This document shows positions 26,882 to 34,839 of a DNA stretch of 39,533 bases, piece after piece; the stretch's first letter is position 1; every line of letters starts with the position of its first letter. The DNA is taken from positions 1 to 39,533 of the forward strand of contig CALDOI010000158.1 in assembly GCA_937912115.1 (NCBI GenBank), read 5' to 3'. The notes beneath the pieces were generated by a model. The model was not told the DNA's origin. It saw only the letters and a list, made by a program, of their open reading frames with translations, and did no database searches. Made by a program: the position numbers and the translations under genes. The DNA is from an uncultured Bacteroidota bacterium. Its GTDB lineage: Bacteria > Bacteroidota > Bacteroidia > Bacteroidales > F082.

Positions 26882-27349
26882 CTATTTATTAGGATGGTAC
26901 TTTATCTGCATCCCATGAATAAAATTTCTCAGCATCTGATCCATGCAAGGGCGATAATGGATATGTCCTTCCTTCCGAAAAAATGCACTTAACTCGTGTT
27001 TACTTATATTAACATTCACTAACTTAAGCATGTCCAGCACATCCGTATCTTTAAGATCTAAAGCTATTTTAAGTTTTCTAAAAATGATATTATTGTTTAA
27101 ACGTTGTTCGGCTATTGGTTGGACTCCTTCCTTTTTACCTCGTTTAAGATTAATAAAACCGTTTAAAAATATTGATAACTCATAATCTGGCAATTCCACA
27201 TAATCAGGATCACCAGGTTTTTTAAGCCAATTACTTACCGCAGCTCTTGTTACCTGATAATCAGCTAATGAAAATATATCGATCATTTTTGAATCTTTTA
27301 GATCGAATGTATATCTAATACGGCGAATAATATCATTATTGTTTATCAT
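26882..27349 (-). CDS. DUF1456 (YehS-like) protein
   Basis: A 155-residue cytoplasmic protein made of two similar helical repeats: NNDIIRRIRYTFDLKDSKMI and NNIIFRKLKIALDLKDTDVL, each followed by a possible helix-turn-helix-like segment (VTRAAVSNWLKKPG and ISKHELSAFFRKEG). This is the DUF1456 pattern seen in E. coli YehS, function unknown. It is co-oriented with the desaturase (73 bp gap) and the T9SS nuclease (31 bp gap). The sequence is typical in length for the family. Confidence 0.85.
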   Translation of the reverse strand: MINNNDIIRRIRYTFDLKDSKMIDIFSLADYQVTRAAVSNWLKKPGDPDYVELPDYELSIFLNGFINLKRGKKEGVQPIAEQRLNNNIIFRKLKIALDLKDTDVLDMLKLVNVNISKHELSAFFRKEGHIHYRPCMDQMLRNFIHGMQIKYHPNK

Positions 27350-27422
27350 ATACCTGAATACAAATTTTAGATAATTTGTTCAAATTTACGATAAAACAAC
27401 ATCGAAAAGGTAAAAGTTAAAT

Positions 27423-28400
27423 CTAAGTTAAGATCCAACTAAACTTATATTTCTCTTGTGGGATTTTAATTCGTTCCGAAATGCGTTGGAGGCGGTTTGG
27501 CAATGCCATAAGATAATCACGTGCTTTCTCAGCCCTATCGTTTAAGTTTGAGATATTTTCAATATCCCATTCTTTCAATAACGATTTTAAGATGTCGATA
27601 TAATCCTGTGTTGTATATACCATTGTGCGCTGAGCAGCATCAGAGAAGTGATTAAACAATTCACTTATTTTTCCTCCGGATTCTCTAAGGAAATGCGCAG
27701 GCATTATGATTTTCTTTTTCATCATATCTTCAAAAGCAAGCATCATCTCACTTGTATCCAACTCAAAAATTCGTGATGCGAAATCTTTATAAGCACTCGC
27801 ATGTCGAGCTTCATCATTTGCAATAAAACCACATATCTTTGCCAATTGCTTATTACCCGAGTTTTTTGCATGTATGGCAACCCTTCGATGAGAAAGGTTT
27901 GTAGCTGTTTCCTGAAAACTTGTGTAAATAAAACTTCTGTATGGATCGTTGGCAGTTTGAAGATCAAACCCATCGTTTATCAAATATTGGGTAGAAGTCT
28001 CCATCTGGCGCATGTTAACCCTTCCACTTAAGTAAAGGTATCTGTTAAGTAAGTCACCATGCCTGTTTTCTTCGGCTGTCCATGCTCTCACCCATTGCGA
28101 CCAACCGCTTCTGTTTTCCTGATCAATGCCTTCGATGTTCATTAACCATGCTTCATAGGTTGGCAAAGCTTCTTCAGTTATTGTATCCCCTATTAATACA
28201 GCCAGTAAATCGTCATCCAGATCTTTTGCAAGCGATTGAATTTCTCTAACATCATTGATAAAATCAGGCTTGGTTGAATCGGGAAGCAAATCAGAAGGTT
28301 GCCAGTTTTCTTCAATGGGCTTTAAGTAAGCAGCAATGAACTCATCCATCGACTTGGCAAGAGTATGCATTACTTCCTTACGGATATTTGATATATTCAT
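27423..28400 (-). CDS. Acyl-ACP desaturase (soluble di-iron)
   Basis: A ferritin-fold di-iron enzyme that inserts a cis double bond into acyl-ACP using O2 and ferredoxin. The 325-residue protein carries the iron ligands: a Glu near residue 80, EENRHGD near 110, the second-helix Glu in FQETATNLSHRR and DEARHAS near 195. This fits the FA_desaturase_2 family (plant stearoyl-ACP desaturase and mycobacterial DesA), which is less common in bacteria than membrane desaturases. Its start lies 66 bp after the ric stop on the same strand, so it may be co-transcribed with that stress gene. No ferredoxin gene is adjacent. The ATG at 28400 gives the expected N-terminus. Confidence 0.92.
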   Translation of the reverse strand: MNISNIRKEVMHTLAKSMDEFIAAYLKPIEENWQPSDLLPDSTKPDFINDVREIQSLAKDLDDDLLAVLIGDTITEEALPTYEAWLMNIEGIDQENRSGWSQWVRAWTAEENRHGDLLNRYLYLSGRVNMRQMETSTQYLINDGFDLQTANDPYRSFIYTSFQETATNLSHRRVAIHAKNSGNKQLAKICGFIANDEARHASAYKDFASRIFELDTSEMMLAFEDMMKKKIIMPAHFLRESGGKISELFNHFSDAAQRTMVYTTQDYIDILKSLLKEWDIENISNLNDRAEKARDYLMALPNRLQRISERIKIPQEKYKFSWILT

Positions 28401-28466
28401 TATTGAAATCGTGATTAGTTAATGGTAGTTGGTGAATGATGAATTGACATGAGGTGAGTTTTGTAG

Positions 28467-29168
28467 CTATTTTGCAAGTTCAAGGGCCTTTGGGAAAAGA
28501 ATATTATTTTCAAGATGGACATGTACATGCAAATCATCTTCAAATTGATGAAGCAGTTTAAAAGAAACCTGATATGTATTGCAGGCATCCTCTGGTAGTA
28601 AATAACTTTTCGTTATTTTGTTTATATGATCCATCGTACCACCGGCAAAATCATGTTCGCCAAACATTCGTGTAATTTCACTTACTATTGTAGTTTTCGA
28701 TTTATCAGCACCTGATGAAATAACTTCCTTAATAGCAGGGAAAAGTACCTCCTCTTCATTTTTCATATGCTGGGTCAGTTCTTTGTTTATTTTATCAAAC
28801 AAATCTGCCACTTCAATTAATTCGGGATGATGTTCACCATGAACGGAAGCAATCTTACTTGTGTAAAAAACCAATTCAGGCATTTTTGCTTTCACAAAAC
28901 TATGATGGGTATTCACAATGTAATCACACAAAAACCCAAGTTCCCAATCCTTAAAATTTAATGTATGACTGATTGGTTCGTTTTCAAGGTTCTGAAGTTT
29001 TTTTAACACGGGTTCCTTCTCTATTCCCTTTTCAAGACATGCTTCCGAGAGATTTTGTTTTCCACCACAGCAAAAATCAATGCCAGCCTCCATAAAAACA
29101 GTTGAAGCCCTGAAATCAGAAGTAACAATCTCACCTATACTTAGTTCATTTAATTGTGTATTATCCAT
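28467..29168 (-). CDS. ric: Iron-sulfur cluster repair di-iron protein (Ric/YtfE/ScdA)
   Basis: Ric restores Fe-S clusters damaged by NO or peroxide. The 233-residue protein has the ScdA_N domain with DFCCGGKQNLSEACLEKG near residue 30, and a hemerythrin-like domain with His/Glu ligands in NTHHSFVKAK, HGEHHPELIEV, HMKNEEEVLFPAIKEV, GEHDFAGGTMDHI and HVHVHLENNILFPKA. I take the ATG at 29168; a GTG lies one codon upstream. It is divergent from an Rrf2 regulator across a 116-bp gap that contains a palindrome at 29216-29235, consistent with NO- or Fe-S-responsive control. Confidence 0.95.
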   Translation of the reverse strand: MDNTQLNELSIGEIVTSDFRASTVFMEAGIDFCCGGKQNLSEACLEKGIEKEPVLKKLQNLENEPISHTLNFKDWELGFLCDYIVNTHHSFVKAKMPELVFYTSKIASVHGEHHPELIEVADLFDKINKELTQHMKNEEEVLFPAIKEVISSGADKSKTTIVSEITRMFGEHDFAGGTMDHINKITKSYLLPEDACNTYQVSFKLLHQFEDDLHVHVHLENNILFPKALELAK

Positions 29169-29193
29169 CACGTTATATTAAGTTTTGATTTTG

Positions 29194-29201
29194 CAAATAT
29201 A
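29194..29201 (-). promoter_or_regulatory. -7 box of the ric promoter
   Basis: On the minus strand this reads TATATTTG, an exact TAnnTTTG match, ending 25 bp before the ric ATG. A clear -33 TTTG is absent; the inverted repeat at 29216-29235 covers that zone, so a bound regulator would block polymerase. Confidence 0.5.
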
Positions 29202-29215
29202 CAATATTTATCTAT

Positions 29216-29235
29216 AAAAGACTTTAAGGTCTTTT
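29216..29235. promoter_or_regulatory. Likely operator palindrome between ric and rrf2
   Basis: AAAAGAC-TTTAAG-GTCTTTT has perfect 7-bp arms around a 6-bp centre. It lies upstream of both divergent genes and overlaps the expected -33 region of ric. TATTTTTG at 29254-29261 could be the -7 box of the Rrf2 gene. Binding by the Rrf2 protein is inferred from position and symmetry only. Confidence 0.5.
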
Positions 29236-29284
29236 TATATTGTATTATTATTGTATTTTTGAAATACATTTAATTATAACAAGC

Positions 29285-29722
29285 GTGTTTAAAAAGGAAA
29301 CCGAATATGCTTTACGCAGTTTGATTTATATACAGATTCAAAATCTGGAAAAAAGGAGACCCGGTATTATTGAAATTGCTTCAGAAATAGACGCCCCTTT
29401 TCCATTCACAGCCAAAATATTACAACGATTGGTCAGGGCTGGTTTTATTGAATCACTGAAAGGGAAAAACGGTGGTTTCTTTTTTAATCCCAGAAAACCG
29501 GAATTAACATTAAAGGAAGTAATTTATTACATTGAAGGTGAAAAAGCATACACTGGTTGCGGACTTGGATTAAGCACCTGCGATGATACATGTCAGTGCC
29601 CGATACATAGTTCGTTTTCGCTAATCAGGGAAGAAACAGAGAAACTCATATCGGAAGAAACAATTCAAAAGCTTGCATTGAAAAAAGCTGTTTCGGTTGA
29701 TATAGTTTTAAATCGATTATAA
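29285..29722 (+). CDS. Rrf2 family Fe-S-type transcriptional regulator (NsrR/IscR-like)
   Basis: A 145-residue DNA-binding protein with an N-terminal winged helix (FKKETEYALRSLIYIQIQ, PFTAKILQRLVRAGFIES, KGKNGGFFF) and a cysteine-rich segment CGLGLSTCDDTCQCPIH that can hold an Fe-S cluster. I take the GTG at 29285, which gives the normal Rrf2 start; the open frame extends back to a TTG at 29240 but would add atypical residues. Its divergence from ric suggests it senses NO or cluster status and represses the repair gene. The stop lies 21 bp from the convergent pyruvate kinase end. Confidence 0.9.
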   Translation: MFKKETEYALRSLIYIQIQNLEKRRPGIIEIASEIDAPFPFTAKILQRLVRAGFIESLKGKNGGFFFNPRKPELTLKEVIYYIEGEKAYTGCGLGLSTCDDTCQCPIHSSFSLIREETEKLISEETIQKLALKKAVSVDIVLNRL

Positions 29723-29743
29723 TTATTTCTGTAATATTTTGTT

Positions 29744-31294
29744 CTAATCAACCGATTCCCCTACAAAGTGAATAACAATCCGGTTGGCAAACCCCTTTCG
29801 GTTTATTGGATCTCCAGATACTATTATGATTGCATCGCTTAATTCTGCCCATTTCTTCGATATTAAGAGATGGTCGATATTACGTATAAAATCACTGCCT
29901 GATTTGGGTTGGTGCATTTTTATCGGTGCTACGCCATATAATAGCGACAACTGCCGTAGACGGTTTTCCTCGGCATTAAATGCAAGTATTGGCACCTGCA
30001 TCCTGTGCTGTGATAGGTATACCGCGCTGCCCCCCATATTGGTCCATACAACAATGAACTTAGGGTTAATCTCATTAACAAGGGTCTGAACACCTTTTGC
30101 AATGGCTGCCGCCCTGAATGAAAGGTCTGGCTTTTCCATGTCGGTTCCAGCCTTTATTGAATTAAGTTTGATATAATTATTGGTTCGAAATGCAATTTTA
30201 TTCATCATCCGTACTACTTGTATGGGATACTTTCCAACGGCTGTTTCACCTGAGAGCATTACTGCATCAGCACCATCAAATATTGCATTGGCTACATCCG
30301 ATACTTCTGCCCGTGTGGGCACCGCTGATTCGATCATGCTTTGTAACATTTGTGTGGCAACAATAACCGGTCGTCCATGTTCCTGACAAAGTTTAATAAT
30401 CTGTTTTTGAAGGATGGCAACCTCAGCCAGATCCATTTCAACACCCAGGTCGCCACGTGCCACCATCACTGCATCAGTTTCCATAATTATGGCTTCCAGG
30501 TTATCGATTGCCTGTGGCTTCTCAATCTTTGTGATAACAGGAATAAAATTATCCCTCACACTTGATAGTTTTGAAAACCCTAAATCCCCACCTGAAGTAG
30601 TTATCTTTCCAGGCCTTGCCCCAAGTTCTATTAATAGATTTTTCAAAACACTAATATCTTCGGCCTGCCTTACAAAACTAAGCGCCAGGTAGTCGAATTT
30701 GTGTGCTACGGCAAAATCAACACAAGCTTTGTCCTTTTCTGTCAAAGCAGAAACACTTAGATTAGTATGTGGTAGATTGATACCTTTTGAACTGGAGATT
30801 GTACCTCCAATAATTACTTTGCAGTGAAGTTCATGTTTGCCATTTCTTGTTTTTTGCTCAATACATTCTAGTTCAATATTACCATCATCAATTAATATTT
30901 TTTCACCTATTTTAACTTCGGTAATAAACTCGGGCAAAGTTGAAGAGAAAGATAATTCATATCCCTCACTGCCGGCTAATATTTCTTCGTGGACAAAAAC
31001 AATGCAATCATCCTCCACAACAAAAACCCCACCATCAACTACCTTTCCTACCCTAATCTTTGGACCTGAAAGATCGCCCATTACTGCAACAAATATTCCT
31101 GTTTGTTTTTCTGCTTCCCGAATGTAGCTATATGTTTTTTCATGCGCTTCAAATGAACCATGGGAAAAATTAATCCGAAAAACCCTTACACCTTCGTTGA
31201 TCAGGGATATTATTGTATTAACCGAATCGGTTGCAGGGCCAAGGGTTGCAATTATTTTAGTTAGCTGGAAATCGTGAGTTAATTTAGATTGCAT
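29744..31294 (-). CDS. pyk: Pyruvate kinase
   Basis: Catalyses phosphoenolpyruvate plus ADP to pyruvate plus ATP, the last step of glycolysis. The 516-residue sequence has KIIATLGPATDS, RINFSHGS, the metal/phosphate region GDLSGPKIRVG, the active-site lid and signature VITKIEKPQAIDN, MVARGDLGVEM, and the C-terminal domain. Between KNLLIELGA and VITKIEK there is an insertion of about 20 residues (RPGKITTSGGDLGFSKLSS and what follows) relative to typical enzymes, in the loop before the catalytic Lys strand. It is monocistronic and convergent with the Rrf2 gene. Confidence 0.95.
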   Translation of the reverse strand: MQSKLTHDFQLTKIIATLGPATDSVNTIISLINEGVRVFRINFSHGSFEAHEKTYSYIREAEKQTGIFVAVMGDLSGPKIRVGKVVDGGVFVVEDDCIVFVHEEILAGSEGYELSFSSTLPEFITEVKIGEKILIDDGNIELECIEQKTRNGKHELHCKVIIGGTISSSKGINLPHTNLSVSALTEKDKACVDFAVAHKFDYLALSFVRQAEDISVLKNLLIELGARPGKITTSGGDLGFSKLSSVRDNFIPVITKIEKPQAIDNLEAIIMETDAVMVARGDLGVEMDLAEVAILQKQIIKLCQEHGRPVIVATQMLQSMIESAVPTRAEVSDVANAIFDGADAVMLSGETAVGKYPIQVVRMMNKIAFRTNNYIKLNSIKAGTDMEKPDLSFRAAAIAKGVQTLVNEINPKFIVVWTNMGGSAVYLSQHRMQVPILAFNAEENRLRQLSLLYGVAPIKMHQPKSGSDFIRNIDHLLISKKWAELSDAIIIVSGDPINRKGFANRIVIHFVGESVD

Positions 31295-31412
31295 AGTCTT
31301 AATTTGATAGTTTTGATTTAGTGCAAATATTAATAAATAAATTCATTACTACTAACAAATTTTTCGGTACGTACTTAAGTAACTATTCCATAAATCAAAT
31401 ACATTAAAAATA

Positions 31413-31952
31413 TCATATGCGAGGGATAAACATTGGGGTTCGTTTCTTATAGATCATATATTCTTCGCCCAACCGTTTTTCCAATTCCGGTTCTTCAATT
31501 ATTTTTAACTCAAGGGTATTAAGTAAAATAAATATTGGTGTAAAAATCAGAATAAGTGATAAGCTGCCAATCCAAAATCCAATCCCAAAGAACAGAGAAA
31601 ACACCCCTGTCAACATTGGATTCCGTGTATAGGCGTATGGACCAACACACACAAGTTTAGGGGGAGGATTAAGGGGGACGGGGGTTCCTTTTACTTTTAG
31701 AAAATGGGTGATCGACCATATAATATAAAAAAGCCCAAACAGCGAAAATAAGACTGAAACAATTTCGCTCCAAATACCCAGACTCAGTTTTGGTAAACTC
31801 AGAATATTATCACAATATATTGCGGCCAAAACAAATACGGAGACAAAGGTTCCAAATATCAATAAACCAACAGGTGTTAGAAGAGTACGCAATTTTTTAG
31901 ATCCTGTTGCACTATTATACAAAAAATTAATCCAGTTTTTTTGAATGCTCAT
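31413..31952 (-). CDS. Isoprenylcysteine/phospholipid methyltransferase-like membrane protein
   Basis: A 179-residue protein with about four to five transmembrane helices. The C-terminal half holds the SAM-site pattern of the ICMT/PEMT superfamily: GPYAYTRNPMLTGVFSLFFG, then EEPELEKRLGEEYMIYKKR and PMFIPR. Known relatives methylate isoprenylated cysteine, phosphatidylethanolamine or other small lipids; the acceptor here is unknown. I choose the ATG at 31952 because AGGAG lies 7 bp upstream, a rare good Shine-Dalgarno for this genome; the frame is also open from a TTG at 31970. About 100 bp upstream on the same strand is an intrinsic terminator, so the gene may be under transcriptional attenuation or have its own promoter. 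Confidence 0.8.
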   Translation of the reverse strand: MSIQKNWINFLYNSATGSKKLRTLLTPVGLLIFGTFVSVFVLAAIYCDNILSLPKLSLGIWSEIVSVLFSLFGLFYIIWSITHFLKVKGTPVPLNPPPKLVCVGPYAYTRNPMLTGVFSLFFGIGFWIGSLSLILIFTPIFILLNTLELKIIEEPELEKRLGEEYMIYKKRTPMFIPRI

Positions 31953-32040
31953 TGTTTTACTCCTTCTCAAAATTTAAGTTTATTTTATGATTAGTGAAGT
32001 ATCTGTTATGTTGTAAATTTACATAAATATCACAAATAAT

Positions 32041-32074
32041 GGCAAAAAAAAAGCGCCCTGACTAGGAGCGCTTT
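32041..32074 (-). terminator. Intrinsic terminator (minus strand)
   Basis: On the minus strand AAAGCGC (from 32074) pairs with GCGCTTT ending at 32050, with an extra CCT/AGG pairing inside the loop, followed by a run of nine T. It sits about 100 bp upstream of the methyltransferase start and about 290 bp beyond the TPR regulator stop. Confidence 0.8.
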
Positions 32075-32121
32075 AGTAAATAGACAATTATTTAATTTAA
32101 AACAATTACTTTTAAGATGAC

Positions 32122-32217
32122 CTAAAAGCAACAATGATCCAGTGTGCCGACTTTAAAAACACATAATCTGGATTTACCTTTAAAATGAATAGTATTACCT
32201 AATTCATTATATTTCAT
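32122..32217 (-). CDS. Possible small protein, 31 residues
   Basis: A short open frame starting ATG-AAA-TAT at 32217 and ending TAG at 32122. The peptide begins MKYNELGNTIHFKG and ends LCVFKVGTLDHCCF, with three Cys, two His and net positive charge. An A-rich leader and a -7-like TATGTTTG box (32239-32246) precede it, and a terminator follows. I do not recognise a family. It could equally be a chance frame in a structured RNA or a leader peptide for the downstream methyltransferase. Confidence 0.3.
   Translation of the reverse strand: MKYNELGNTIHFKGKSRLCVFKVGTLDHCCF
32137..32173 (-). other. RNA hairpin inside the cryptic unit
   Basis: On the minus strand ATCCAG, a 4-nt bulge, and TGTG pair with CACA and CTGGAT (ten base pairs in all) around a 13-nt loop. 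The structure overlaps the 31-codon frame, so either the RNA or the peptide could be the selected product. Confidence 0.4.
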
Positions 32218-32300
32218 TTATTAATTTGGTTTGTTTTGCAAACATATAACGTATAATTGAACCAGGTTAATAAAAGTGTACTACATTTAGGGAACAAGTA

Positions 32301-32338
32301 AAAAAAACAGCGTGCATTAATAGTGCACAAACCCTGTT
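32301..32338 (-). terminator. Intrinsic terminator of the TPR/HTH regulator gene
   Basis: On the minus strand AACAG...GTGCA-CTATTAA-TGCAC...CTGTT is followed by a run of T (eight). It lies about 26 bp past the regulator stop at 32365. Confidence 0.8.
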
Positions 32339-32364
32339 ACCTCCTCTTTTTCTGGATATTAACC

Positions 32365-34101
32365 CTATAGATAATTTAAATAACCTGATATACTTTGTGT
32401 GTCATTTGTTAGATTAAAACGTTTCCTAAGTCGTGTACGTGCAACATTTAATGCACGAATGCTCTGCCCTGTAATTGCCGATATATCTTTTGAACTCATA
32501 TCAAGATATAAAAATGCACACAACCTTTTTTCGTTGGTAGTAAGCTCAGGATATTTATTGGCTAATTTTGTAAAAAATTCCTTATTGACACTTTCAAAGC
32601 GAATTTCAAATTCCTTCCATAGTTGATCGTTTTGCTTAAATGATATACCTCGAATAATATCTGAAACTTCCTTTTGGCTGTCTCTATTCAACTTCAGCGT
32701 TAAGGCACTTAACTTTTTAACTATTTCCTTTTCAGCTTCATGTCGCTGTATGAGGGCCATAATCCTTGTTGTAAGTTCCCTATTTCGAGTTTCCAACCTT
32801 TCTTCCAGTAGTGTATTTTCAAGATTAATATTTGTACTTCTCTGACGTAATCTTGAGTAAAACAGTAATATAATTATTATCACTGAAAACAACAAGAAAA
32901 ATATTATCATTGTCTGATAGTAAGTGTATTGGTTCTCTATTTCCAGCTGTTTTTCTTCAAACTCCAATTCTCTTGCTAATTTTATGGCATCGATTTGTTT
33001 TTTGTGATCTAAACTAAATATTGATTGCGACAATTTCGAATATTCTCTATAATAAAAATAAGCCAACTCGTACTTTTCTTGTTTATCATAAATCTTACTC
33101 AGTGATGAATATATGGTTATTAGCAATTCGTCATAATCATCGTCTTTTGCCAGTTTCTCAACCAATATTAGAATACGTTCTGCAGCTTTTATTGAATCCA
33201 GATCAACCAAAATATTTGAATAAGTTATATTCGACCATATGTAAACCCTGCTAGATATTTCCTTTGAAATAATTAATGCATCTTTAATATTTATCAAAGC
33301 ATTATCATAGTCACCCGCAATTCTATACACCTCAGCGAGGTTTGACTGTATTTCAGCAGTAGCTAGTCTTTGGTTTGTTTTATTATTAAACACCATCGAA
33401 TTATTGATATACTCAATTGCCTGTTGGTTGAAATATTCTATTGAATCTTCAGACACCCCAAGTTTTAATGCCCTTTCAGAAAAAACAACCCCAATGTTAA
33501 CTAATGCTTTGGATATAGCATTATTATCATTTCTAGCCTGTCCTAATTCAAGATTTCTTTCATAGTAAGAATATGCCATATCAAGGTCATTATAACTAAA
33601 GTATACATTGCCTTGCATATTCATTACATCCTGAATATTAGTAGTATCATTTAATTCAGTATATAATTTTAAAGCAATATCCAGATTTTCGAAGGCTTTA
33701 TGGAAGATGGCCATATGATAATAAGTTTTTCCAAATAAACGATAAATATCGGCAAGTGACTTCTTATTATGTAATTTCTTGGCAATATGTAAAGCTCTTT
33801 TTCCCGTTTCTAAAGCATCACTAAAATTTTCTGCCTTTTCATTTAGCACAAATAACCGAATTAAACACTCAAGCTCAACTTCATCATTATTAACAGCATG
33901 TGCCAAATTAACTGCCTGTTCCCACATTACTATATCATCATCAGTAACAAAATAAGGGATGTCACTGCTATTGTTTAATAAAGAATCAATCCCCAATAAT
34001 TTATTTCCTTGATTAGCATCAATTTGCCTATTGGAAACTTCGGTACATCCAACAATAATACCTAACACAAATATTAATAAAGGGATTATTGTTCTTCTCA
34101 T
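32365..34101 (-). CDS. Membrane-spanning TPR/HTH transcriptional regulator with lipobox-like start
   Basis: A 578-residue protein of a type common in Bacteroidetes. The N-terminus (IIPLLIFVLGIIVGC, Cys19) looks like a lipoprotein signal. Residues about 50-390 form tandem TPR repeats (for example IYRLFGKTYYHMAIFHKAFENL and AEVYRIAGDYDNALINIKDA), a transmembrane helix follows at about 397-416 (TMIIFFLLFSVIIIILLFY), then a coiled coil and a C-terminal LuxR/GerE-like HTH (TTNEKRLCAFLYLDMSSKDI, SIRALNVARTRLRKRF). TPRs would face the periplasm and the HTH the cytoplasm, so the protein could pass a signal straight to DNA. It has its own terminator; the target genes are unknown. Confidence 0.88.
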   Translation of the reverse strand: MRRTIIPLLIFVLGIIVGCTEVSNRQIDANQGNKLLGIDSLLNNSSDIPYFVTDDDIVMWEQAVNLAHAVNNDEVELECLIRLFVLNEKAENFSDALETGKRALHIAKKLHNKKSLADIYRLFGKTYYHMAIFHKAFENLDIALKLYTELNDTTNIQDVMNMQGNVYFSYNDLDMAYSYYERNLELGQARNDNNAISKALVNIGVVFSERALKLGVSEDSIEYFNQQAIEYINNSMVFNNKTNQRLATAEIQSNLAEVYRIAGDYDNALINIKDALIISKEISSRVYIWSNITYSNILVDLDSIKAAERILILVEKLAKDDDYDELLITIYSSLSKIYDKQEKYELAYFYYREYSKLSQSIFSLDHKKQIDAIKLARELEFEEKQLEIENQYTYYQTMIIFFLLFSVIIIILLFYSRLRQRSTNINLENTLLEERLETRNRELTTRIMALIQRHEAEKEIVKKLSALTLKLNRDSQKEVSDIIRGISFKQNDQLWKEFEIRFESVNKEFFTKLANKYPELTTNEKRLCAFLYLDMSSKDISAITGQSIRALNVARTRLRKRFNLTNDTQSISGYLNYL

Positions 34102-34156
34102 ATAAAAATGATCTTCATTTTAGTCGTTTTGTTAACTTGCTATGATGTGTACTAGT

Positions 34157-34189
34157 GACAAAAAGACACTGTAAAAAGGTGTCTTAAAA
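34157..34189 (-). terminator. Intrinsic terminator after idi
   Basis: On the minus strand AAGACAC pairs with GTGTCTT around a 9-nt loop, followed by TTTTT and then GTC. It begins about 45 bp past the idi stop and separates idi from the TPR/HTH regulator. The motif AAAAAGAC is repeated on both sides. Confidence 0.7.
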
Positions 34190-34231
34190 AGACAAATTTT
34201 TTACAAATAATATAAATGTGAATCAGGAGTG

Positions 34232-34756
34232 CTAATTAATTTTTTTGAAATGCTCAATAACTTCGGCAAATGCAATTTTAAACCAAACAGTATATTCATC
34301 AGGGTTGTTAACTACGTCTTCTTCAAGCCACTTTAATTCAACATATTTCCATGCCGCTACTTCATCAGGGTTAACCATTGGGACAACATCTGAGATACCA
34401 ATAAAAACATGATCGAATTCATGTTCGGTCAATCCCTGTCCTACATCGGCATTGTATAAAAAAGAGAATGCTTCACTAAATTCACAATCCATGCCCATTT
34501 CTTCAATAATTCTTCTATGTGCAGCTTCACTTGTTTCTTCACCCTGCCTGGGATGACTGCAAACAGTATTTGTCCATAACAATGGTGAATGATACTTATT
34601 TGCAGCCCGTTGTTGCAATAATAATTCACCATTAGTATTAAAAATAAAAACAGAAAATGCTCTGTGTAATATGGCTTTATGGTGAGCCTCCATCTTCTCC
34701 ATGGTTCCCAAAGGCTGATCCTCTTTGTTAACTAATATTACGTACTCTACCGCCAT
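34232..34756 (-). CDS. idi: Isopentenyl-diphosphate delta-isomerase, type I
   Basis: Interconverts isopentenyl and dimethylallyl diphosphate for isoprenoid synthesis. The 174-residue Nudix-fold protein has RAFSVFIFNTNGELLLQQR, the catalytic Cys in WTNTVCSHP, the Nudix-like GEETSEAAHRRIIEEMG and the second active-site Glu region TEHEFDHVFIG. Length matches type I enzymes and no FMN-type II motifs are present. It is monocistronic, with a terminator behind it and a -7-like box (TAGGTTTG on the minus strand, 34771-34778) in front. The upstream intergenic region carries the palindromic repeat cluster. Confidence 0.95.
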   Translation of the reverse strand: MAVEYVILVNKEDQPLGTMEKMEAHHKAILHRAFSVFIFNTNGELLLQQRAANKYHSPLLWTNTVCSHPRQGEETSEAAHRRIIEEMGMDCEFSEAFSFLYNADVGQGLTEHEFDHVFIGISDVVPMVNPDEVAAWKYVELKWLEEDVVNNPDEYTVWFKIAFAEVIEHFKKIN

Positions 34757-34839
34757 TAACTAATTTTTTGCAAACCTAATAAAATTAGAAATATAAACGT
34801 TCTTTTGATTTTAGGCATAACACTTCAGTAAACAAAAAA

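Larger units (their letters stand above)
31971..32364. other. Gene-poor gap holding two minus-strand terminators and a cryptic unit
   Basis: This stretch of about 390 bp separates the methyltransferase gene from the TPR/HTH regulator. Read on the minus strand it contains, in order: the regulator's terminator (32301-32338), a -7-like box TATGTTTG (32239-32246), a 31-codon open frame (32122-32217), a stable hairpin (32137-32173) and a second terminator (32041-32074). It therefore could encode a small RNA, a small protein or a leader for the methyltransferase gene. Confidence 0.55.

Noticed and set aside
32041-32246. 6S or SRP RNA in the gap upstream of the methyltransferase gene
   Set aside because: The size is suitable for 6S RNA, but the ends do not form a closing stem and no SRP GGAA-type apical loop is visible.
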